From an uncultured Lysobacteraceae bacterium (GTDB taxonomy: Bacteria; Pseudomonadota; Gammaproteobacteria; Xanthomonadales; Xanthomonadaceae): a DNA stretch of 64,000 nucleotides. This document shows positions 58,879 through 64,000 of the stretch, one piece after another; position 1 is the stretch's first letter; each line of letters opens with the position of its first letter. The stretch spans positions 37,678 to 101,677 of the forward strand of contig CAMLLG010000004.1 of assembly GCA_946480825.1 (NCBI GenBank), read 5' to 3'. Below the pieces are notes generated by a model. The model was not told the origin of the DNA and did no database searches. It worked only from the letters and a program-made list of their open reading frames with translations. The position numbers were made by a program, and so were the translations under genes.

Positions 58879-59457
58879 ATGCAGAACGCTTCGTCGCCCT
58901 CGTCCGATCCCCGCCTCGATGCGCTTTCAGACCGGCTGCGACGCTACGCGGGGGTATGGCCGGAGGAGGCTTCCACGGTGGCCGAGTTCGTCGCGCTGCT
59001 GGCGCCGGGCGACGAAGATCCGTTCGGACGGGCGCGTCTGGCCGGTCACTTCACCGCCTCGGCCTGGCTGGTCGATGCCGCCGGCGAACGCTTGCTGATG
59101 ACGCATCACCGCAAGCTGGACCGCTGGCTGCAACTGGGCGGCCACGCCGATGGCGACCGCGATCTGGCCGCGGTCGCGCTGCGCGAGGCCGAAGAGGAAT
59201 CCGGATTGACCGGGCTGGTGGTGTCACCGGAGATCTTCGACCTCGACCGGCACTGGATTCCCGAACGCGCCGACGTGCCCGGGCATTGGCACTACGACGT
59301 GCGTTACGTCGTGCGCGCGACGGCCAGCGAAGACTTCTCGGTCAGCGACGAATCGCATGCGCTGGCCTGGCGGCGCATCGATGCGTTGATCGAAGAGCCG
59401 GGCATCGATCCCTCGATCGTCCGCATGGCGAGGAAATGGGTGAGCAAACACGTTTAG
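58879..59457 (+). CDS. NUDIX hydrolase
   Basis: A 192-residue NUDIX protein. The box GGHADGDRDLAAVALREAEEESGL (residues 91-114) has REAEEESG intact and Arg where the first Glu of the generic G-x5-E pattern would be, as in this GGHADGD subfamily. It begins with a helical Arg-rich segment and ends with WRRIDAL. A hydrolase of some nucleoside diphosphate derivative is likely, substrate unknown. Divergent from the permease gene. Its stop codon is inside a long hairpin. Confidence 0.88.
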   Translation: MQNASSPSSDPRLDALSDRLRRYAGVWPEEASTVAEFVALLAPGDEDPFGRARLAGHFTASAWLVDAAGERLLMTHHRKLDRWLQLGGHADGDRDLAAVALREAEEESGLTGLVVSPEIFDLDRHWIPERADVPGHWHYDVRYVVRATASEDFSVSDESHALAWRRIDALIEEPGIDPSIVRMARKWVSKHV

Positions 59458-59490
59458 CCGATGCCCTGTCGGCATCGGCTGAACGTGTTT
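59446..59490. terminator. Long hairpin overlapping the NUDIX stop codon
   Basis: AAACACGTT (59446) and AGCCGATGCC pair with GGCATCGGCT and AACGTGTTT: 19 bp with one T-G opposition and a CTGTC loop. The stop TAG is at 59455-59457 in the left strand. TTT at the end on both strands makes it a plausible bidirectional terminator facing efpL. Confidence 0.65.
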
Positions 59491-59540
59491 GCGAACGCAC
59501 GCGTCGACATGCAGGGCGGGTCAATACCCGCCCCGCGCCA

Positions 59541-60107
59541 TCACTCCGCGCGACCGCCGAATTCGCCGGTCACGGTGTTCACCCAGACCTTCTCGCCGTT
59601 GGCGATGTACTCGGGTACCTGGATCTCGATACCGGTGTTCAGGCGCGCCGGCTTCGGGCGCTTGGTCGCGGTGCCGCCCTTGAGTTCCGGCGGCGTTTCG
59701 ACCACTTCGAGCACCACGCTCTGCGGCAGTTGCAGCGCGACGGGTGCGTCGTCGATCACCTGCACATAGCAGCCGGCAAGACCATCGGTGATGTAACCGG
59801 CGCCGTCGCCGACCACGTCGGCGTCGAGCATGTACGGGGTGTAGTCCTCGTCGTCGAGGAACACGAAGGCCTCGCCGTCCTTGTACGAGAACGTGGCCTG
59901 GCGGCGCGCGAGTTCCACTTCCTTCAGATCGTCCTCGGCGCCGACGCTGAGGTCGTACTTGTTGCCGCCGGGCACGCTGTACATGGTGAAGCGGTACTTC
60001 ACGTTGCCGCCGCGGCCCTGCGGCGAACTACGCTCGATGTCGCGCACCTGGTACACGGTGCCGTTGTGTTCGACCACATTGCCTTTCTTGATGTCGTAAG
60101 CCTTCAT
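59541..60107 (-). CDS. efpL: EF-P-like protein EfpL (YeiP)
   Basis: A 188-residue EF-P paralogue of the YeiP/EfpL group. It begins [10 protein letters not shown]. The acceptor loop is [12 protein letters not shown], with Arg32 where EF-P has the modified lysine, so it is expected to work unmodified. It ends [13 protein letters not shown] take ATG 60107 as the start; the 28 codons upstream in frame are not conserved. EfpL is known to help ribosomes at certain proline-containing and other stalling motifs. The genome thus has both EF-P (6.7 kb) and EfpL. Confidence 0.94.
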   Translation of the reverse strand: MKAYDIKKGNVVEHNGTVYQVRDIERSSPQGRGGNVKYRFTMYSVPGGNKYDLSVGAEDDLKEVELARRQATFSYKDGEAFVFLDDEDYTPYMLDADVVGDGAGYITDGLAGCYVQVIDDAPVALQLPQSVVLEVVETPPELKGGTATKRPKPARLNTGIEIQVPEYIANGEKVWVNTVTGEFGGRAE

Positions 60108-60121
60108 TGCATGGATTCCAT

Positions 60122-60241
60122 GTAGGGCGGGCCCAGCCCGCCGTTGCGACTGTTCGGTGATGATTTGCAATGATCGAATGGCCTCGATCATGGTTCAGAG
60201 CGAGCGGAGATACCGTCATGGCGGGCCAGGGCCCGCCCTAC
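60122..60241. repeat. GTAG-type repeat between efpL and the SDR gene
   Basis: Arms GTAGGGCGGGCCCAGCCCGCC and GGCGGGCCAGGGCCCGCCCTAC (60122-60142, 60220-60241) are inverted. The SDR stop codon (TAG on the minus strand, 60238-60240) is within the right arm. The spacer has two related TGATCGA-type hexamers. Confidence 0.7.
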
Positions 60242-61008
60242 TTCGGCGCCAGCCGCGTGGCGCCATCGAGGCGGATGGTTTCGCCGTTGAGATAAGGATT
60301 ACCGAGGATGTAGGCGACGAGGTCGGCGAATTCTTCCGGCCTGCCCAGGCGCGACGGGAACGGGATCGAGGCCGACAGCGACTGCTGCACCGATTCGGGC
60401 ATGCCGTCGACCATCGGCGTCCAGAAGATGCCCGGGGCGACCGTCATCACGCGGATGCCGAAGCGGGCGAGTTCGCGCGCCATCGGCAGGGTCATGCCGA
60501 CCACGCCGCCCTTGCTGGCCGAATACGCGGCCTGGCCGATCTGGCCTTCGTAGGCGGCGACCGAGGCGGTATTGACGATCACGCCGCGTTCGCCGTCGTC
60601 GCCGGCCTCGTTGTGCTGCATCACGTTCGCCGCGGCCTTGGCGACGTTGAAGCTGCCGACGAGGTTCACCATCACCGTGGTCTGGAACTGCGACAGCGGC
60701 ATCGGGCCATCCTTGCCCAGCACGCGCCCGGCGCCGAGGATGCCGGCGCAGTTGATCGCGGCGTTGAGGCCGCCGAGAAAACCTTTCGCCGCATCGACGC
60801 TGGCGGACACGCCGGCCTCGTCGCTGACGTCGGTGCGGAAATAGCGGGCGTTGGCGTCGCCCAGTGCGGCGACGGCGGCGGTGCCCTTGTCGTCGTTGAG
60901 GTCGAACAGCGCGACCTTGCCGCCGTGGGCGACGAGGTGGCTGGCGACGGCGAAACCGAGGCCGGAAACGCCACCGGTGACGATGGCGCGGGCGTTGGAC
61001 AGTTGCAT
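60238..61008 (-). CDS. SDR family dehydrogenase (3-hydroxyacyl-CoA dehydrogenase type II-like)
   Basis: A 256-residue short-chain dehydrogenase. The NAD-binding TGGVSGLG is at residues 11-18, followed by the acidic end of strand 2 (LFDLND), NCAGI, the active-site SVAAYEGQIGQAAYSASKGG with Tyr and Lys, and APGIFWTPM. This matches the HSD17B10-like, 3-hydroxyacyl-CoA/2-methyl-3-hydroxybutyryl-CoA dehydrogenases, thought to act in fatty-acid or branched-chain amino acid degradation. It stands alone on the minus strand; the start is ATG 61008. Confidence 0.88.
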   Translation of the reverse strand: MQLSNARAIVTGGVSGLGFAVASHLVAHGGKVALFDLNDDKGTAAVAALGDANARYFRTDVSDEAGVSASVDAAKGFLGGLNAAINCAGILGAGRVLGKDGPMPLSQFQTTVMVNLVGSFNVAKAAANVMQHNEAGDDGERGVIVNTASVAAYEGQIGQAAYSASKGGVVGMTLPMARELARFGIRVMTVAPGIFWTPMVDGMPESVQQSLSASIPFPSRLGRPEEFADLVAYILGNPYLNGETIRLDGATRLAPK

Positions 61009-61297
61009 GCGGGCGATCCCTGGGCGCGAAAGCGGCGATTTTACCGCAGGGCCTCGCGACCGCCCGTCGGTCGGGAGGCGAAGTCGGGGCGATCGTCGGC
61101 GGCCGCCATGACACCGGGGACATTTTCGACTGCGTCGGTCCGGTGCCTTGCGAATCAAGCCTCTGCCGCGCATTCCTGCGGTTGGGTCGATCGGGCCTCG
61201 GCTCCGCATCGTGGCTCGATGGCCATGGCAGGCCCGCGACATCGCCGCAAAAGTCGTGCTATACAGGCACCGAATGCCCGTGCGGCATACCGCCAGC

Positions 61298-61349
61298 AGG
61301 TCCAGCTCCCCAAGGTCCAGCTCTCCAAGGTCCAGCTCTCCGAGTCCAG
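61298..61349. repeat. 15-bp tandem repeat, about 3.4 units
   Basis: Units AGGTCCAGCTCTCCA (with single-base variants) at 61298-61349. It lies in the 61.0-62.1 kb stretch where I see no confident gene, upstream of a doubtful ORF. Confidence 0.85.
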
Positions 61350-61412
61350 ACTCCGCGGCACCGCAACACCCACAACCCTATTCACCCAGTCGTATCCAAC
61401 GAGGAAGCTGTC

Positions 61413-61820
61413 ATGGCTGATACGAGACTGCAGGCAGTGGCCACTGCCGAACATCGCCCGGGACATGCGTCTCCGGGCGTGCGGGACACCCGGACGGCGG
61501 ATGCCGCACCGGCATCCCATGGCCTCTCCGGCCCCGGCCTCCGCGGCCCGGCCGCACCGCCAGCAACCGGTGGTTCCGCCGCCGTTCCCCTTTTCGCCCA
61601 CCCCTCCCAGCCCTCGCACCCGGCCTCCGTCCGGGGCGGTCCAGCGCTGCGCTCCGGCCTCCCCCGTCTGCGCCGGCCATCGCTGACCGGGCACTCCCGT
61701 GCACGCCACGCCCGCTGTCTTGGGGATGTGTGGCCGTGCGTGACGCGGGAGATCGCCGCAGCCCTGCGGGACAGGGGTTCGATGGGCGCGGACCGCGATT
61801 CTTCCGTCGTCGAGCACTGA
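61413..61820 (+). CDS. Doubtful ORF, 135 aa
   Basis: An ATG after GAGGAAG opens a 135-codon frame (MADTRLQAVATAEHRPG...) rich in Pro, Arg, Gly and Ala, without a recognisable domain, signal peptide or membrane segment. Overlapping frames on both strands are equally open and equally low in complexity, as expected for GC-rich non-coding DNA. The good ribosome site and its place before the effector gene are the only support. The remainder of 61009-62103 contains a 15-bp tandem repeat and otherwise nothing I can name. Confidence 0.25.
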   Translation: MADTRLQAVATAEHRPGHASPGVRDTRTADAAPASHGLSGPGLRGPAAPPATGGSAAVPLFAHPSQPSHPASVRGGPALRSGLPRLRRPSLTGHSRARHARCLGDVWPCVTREIAAALRDRGSMGADRDSSVVEH

Positions 61821-62103
61821 GACCGACACGGTCGCGGACCGACGCCGACCCGATCGTGCGCACGATGCGCCACCGCGTCGACCGTCACCGCCACCGTCCC
61901 GTCTCCTGCATCGACGCGGCGCGGTCCGCCGACGTCGCGAACCGGATTCCAACCGTCTCGCCCGTCGCCCGTCCCGCACGAATCGCGCGTCCGGATTTTC
62001 CAGGTCGTTCCGCAGTCCCGGTTTTCCGTTTCGAACCTTCCCGTCTTCGGACGCGACCCGGCTCTCCGGTTCGCATCGCCATCTTCACGAGGTAGAGACC
62101 GCA

Positions 62104-64000
62104 ATGCCGAATTACGTCATTACCGAAAGCGTCGGCAACCGCGTCGAGCGGGTCAACAGCTATCGCGATCTGGAAAAGCATCACCCCAGCAGCGGCCGCG
62201 AGCCGGGGCGCGAATACCGCACCATCGACGGCGAACTGGAAGAAGTGCGCACCCGCAACCGCACCGAACCGCACGTCAAGAAGGATTTCATCATCGACCC
62301 GCCGACCATCCCGGCGCCGGCGTCGGGCACCATCCGGGTGCTCAACGACGACTGGAACACGGTGCAGATCGTCGACGACAACGGCAACGTGCTGGCGCAG
62401 TCGCTGCACATGGCGCGCGGCAGCCAGCCGGCGAACGGCAGCCGGATCGAATACGGGCAGCCGATGGGTCGCATGGGCGATGTCGGCAGCCCTGGTTCGG
62501 TGCATGCGCATGTCGAAGCGCCGGCCGCGGTGTTCGAGCGCTACATCAACGACATCACCAGCGGTCGTATCCAGTCCAACGGCGCGGCGCGTCCCGGCGC
62601 GACCAATGCCGATCCGATGGCCGACGGCGTGCTCCGGCACGGCGAGCGCGGCGATGCGGTGACGCGTCTGCAGGATGCGCTGAACAAGGCGGGCATTCGC
62701 GACGAGCAGGGCCAGCCGCTGCCGACGACGGGGTATTTCGGCGACAGGACCGAAGCGGCGGTGCGCAAATATCAGGAACAGAAGGGGCTCGAGGTCGACG
62801 GCAAGGCCGGCAACGACACCCTGACCGCGCTCGGCCTGAAGCAGCCGGCGCAGCAGCCGCGCCCGCAGACCGTCGATGCGCAACCGCAGCCGCGGCCGCA
62901 ACAGACGCCGGCGCAACCGCAGCCGACGCCGCAACCGCAACCGCAACCGCAGACACCGGCCAACCCGGACGCCAAGGCCAACTTCGCCGCCAGCGATTTC
63001 CTGAAATCGCAGACGCCGGAAGTGCGCGCCTACCTCGATCTGGTCGCATGGAAGGAAGTGCATCAGTCGCTCAACGCCGATGGTTCGCCCGCGGGCTATC
63101 GCGAACGCAACGGCGTGCCCGGCAGTCGCGGTCTGATGGCCGAATCGGCCATCGCCGACAACGGCACCCTGCCGCGCGACGAGTTGCGCTACAACGTCGG
63201 CCGCTATCAGATGAAGCAGGTCGACGTCGACGACATGCGCAAGCGCTACGATCCGAAGATCGACGATTTCTCGCCCGAAAGCCAGGACCGCATCGCGGTC
63301 GCGAAGATGCAGTATCGCGGCGTGATGGAACCGCTGCGTAACGGCGACATCCGCACCGCGATCGAACGCGGCGGCAAGGAATGGGCATCGCTGCCGGGTT
63401 CGCCCTATGGCCAGGTGCAGGCCGGTTATACCGCCGAGAAGGCCGTCGATTACTACAACGAGCGGCTCGCGTTCCATCGCGCGCTGGACAAGGGCCAGGT
63501 ACCGCCGGCGCGTACCGAGAGCGGTGCGACGCAGGGGCAGAGCGGCGGGGTCGGCGACACGCTGCTGGTGAAGGAAGAGCGGGGCGAAGGCGTCCGCAGA
63601 TTGCAGGATGCGTTGAACAAGGCGGGCATTCGCGACGACCAGGGTCAGCCGCTGCCGACGACGGGGTATTACGGCGACAGGACCGAAGCGGCGGTGCGCC
63701 AGTACCAGACGCAGCAGGGGCTCGAAGTCGACGGCAAGGCCGGCGAGAACACGCTGAAAGCGCTGGGCATCTTCCCGGGCCAGGAACAGACGCAGCCGCG
63801 TGCCGACACCCCGACGCAGCCGCAGCCGGCGCAACCTCAGCCGAGCATGCCCACCCCCACGCCGACGCAGCCGGAGCAGGCCACGCCGCAGCCGACGCAG
63901 CCGCGTGTCGACACACCGACCCAACCCCAGCCGACCCAGCCGCAACCGAACACGCCCACGCAGCCGAACGCGACGATTCCGGCGAACGTGGCGGCGAGCG
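62104..64000 (+). CDS. Modular peptidoglycan hydrolase with lambda-endolysin-like (GH104) domain; candidate secreted effector, 3' end outside window
   Basis: Open from ATG 62104 (GAGGTAGAG ribosome site) to the window end, 632+ residues and no signal peptide. An M23-like domain (about 68-145) keeps a late HAH but lacks the first zinc motif. Then come peptidoglycan-binding domain 1 (about 175-245), a Pro/Gln linker, and a domain at about 290-462 resembling the lambda R lytic transglycosylase, with candidate catalytic E318 in AYLDLVAWKE, GRYQMKQ, DDFSPESQDRIAV and WASLPGSPYGQ. Peptidoglycan-binding domain 2 (about 486-555) and a Pro/Thr/Gln-rich tail follow. This is the layout of Xanthomonadales type IV system effectors, whose C-terminal XVIPCD signal would be beyond the window. 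Confidence 0.82.
   Translation, partial: MPNYVITESVGNRVERVNSYRDLEKHHPSSGREPGREYRTIDGELEEVRTRNRTEPHVKKDFIIDPPTIPAPASGTIRVLNDDWNTVQIVDDNGNVLAQSLHMARGSQPANGSRIEYGQPMGRMGDVGSPGSVHAHVEAPAAVFERYINDITSGRIQSNGAARPGATNADPMADGVLRHGERGDAVTRLQDALNKAGIRDEQGQPLPTTGYFGDRTEAAVRKYQEQKGLEVDGKAGNDTLTALGLKQPAQQPRPQTVDAQPQPRPQQTPAQPQPTPQPQPQPQTPANPDAKANFAASDFLKSQTPEVRAYLDLVAWKEVHQSLNADGSPAGYRERNGVPGSRGLMAESAIADNGTLPRDELRYNVGRYQMKQVDVDDMRKRYDPKIDDFSPESQDRIAVAKMQYRGVMEPLRNGDIRTAIERGGKEWASLPGSPYGQVQAGYTAEKAVDYYNERLAFHRALDKGQVPPARTESGATQGQSGGVGDTLLVKEERGEGVRRLQDALNKAGIRDDQGQPLPTTGYYGDRTEAAVRQYQTQQGLEVDGKAGENTLKALGIFPGQEQTQPRADTPTQPQPAQPQPSMPTPTPTQPEQATPQPTQPRVDTPTQPQPTQPQPNTPTQPNATIPANVAAS
62671..62810 (+). repeat. 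Direct repeat copy 1 (peptidoglycan-binding domain)
   Basis: This 140-bp stretch recurs at 63604-63743 with no indels and few base changes. It encodes most of the first peptidoglycan-binding domain of the effector. Confidence 0.85.
63604..63743 (+). repeat. Direct repeat copy 2 (peptidoglycan-binding domain)
   Basis: Second copy, 933 bases after the first and in the same frame. Identity is very high for a domain pair separated by an unrelated enzyme domain, suggesting recent duplication or gene conversion. Confidence 0.85.

Noticed and set aside
59541..60191. Longer EfpL starting at 60191
   Set aside because: The extra 28 residues are not conserved and overlap the palindromic repeat; the [10 protein letters not shown] start at 60107 matches the family.
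61298..61349. Possible CRISPR
   Set aside because: Units are contiguous 15-mers with no spacers and no cas genes nearby; it is a simple tandem repeat.
61413..61820. ORF as an immunity gene for the effector
   Set aside because: It has no signal peptide or lipobox, which such immunity proteins normally carry, and its composition is low-complexity.
62104..64000. Prophage lysis gene
   Set aside because: The enzyme domain resembles a phage endolysin, but the multidomain layout and absence of holin, spanin or structural genes do not fit a prophage.

Overview
This is a high-GC window from a gammaproteobacterium, most likely the Lysobacteraceae/Xanthomonadaceae (Lysobacter or Luteimonas-like). The pointers are an N-acetylornithine carbamoyltransferase-type arginine cluster with a fused ArgB acetylglutamate kinase/synthase and linked proB-proA, a TrpR-family gene heading a compact hisGDCBHAF-IE operon, the mtaD-ubiG-mupP order, a cysteine-free long-form DksA, and a multidomain peptidoglycan hydrolase of the kind secreted by the Xanthomonadales type IV killing system. 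The genus is an inference.

Layout. 1-5.5 kb: 3' part of an RHS/YD-repeat polymorphic toxin with a WHH nuclease tip, followed by a SUKH-type immunity gene. 5.5-12.2 kb: epmB and efp (divergent), then methylthioadenosine deaminase, ubiG, mupP, a squalene/phytoene-synthase-like gene and folE2. 12.5-15.9 kb: a large haem-motif lipoprotein, a small unknown, and a secreted Cys-repeat protein. 15.9-18.4 kb (minus): yidD-pyrC-M23 lipoprotein operon. 18.5-23.7 kb: dksA, then on the minus strand a CDGSH protein, sufE-MFS, and cysS. 23.8-35.0 kb: a small secreted protein, then argF'-argG-argE'-argB-GNAT-argC-argH-proB-proA. 35.1 kb: tRNA-Pro(CGG). 35.3-39.6 kb: hisS, an elongated histidine ammonia-lyase and an EcsC protein. 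39.7-47.4 kb: TrpR-like regulator and the full histidine operon, mostly with 4-nt overlaps. 47.5-53.2 kb: PH-domain protein, a 0.85-kb intergenic region with a long imperfect inverted repeat, a membrane diguanylate cyclase, a phosphoesterase and a YdeI-like protein. 53.2-56.5 kb (minus): mtnB-mtnD-mtnC and a C13 peptidase. 56.7-61.0 kb: HiPIP, APC permease, NUDIX hydrolase, efpL and an SDR dehydrogenase. 61.0-62.1 kb: about 1.1 kb with no convincing gene. 62.1 kb to the end: 5' part of a secreted-type lysozyme-like effector.

How the parts fit. Most of the window is housekeeping: arginine and proline synthesis, histidine synthesis, methionine salvage (methylthioadenosine deaminase at 7.5 kb and mtnBCD at 54-56.5 kb may belong to one route), translation (efp with its lysylation enzyme epmB, the paralogue efpL, cysS, hisS) and cofactor enzymes. 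The two window edges hold inter-bacterial competition genes, both cut by the window. Intergenic regions are rich in small palindromic repeats of at least four sequence families, several of which reach into stop codons.

Limits: everything was read by eye, without database searches. Domain calls rest on recognised motifs and gene order. No rRNA, CRISPR array, insertion sequence or replication origin was seen.
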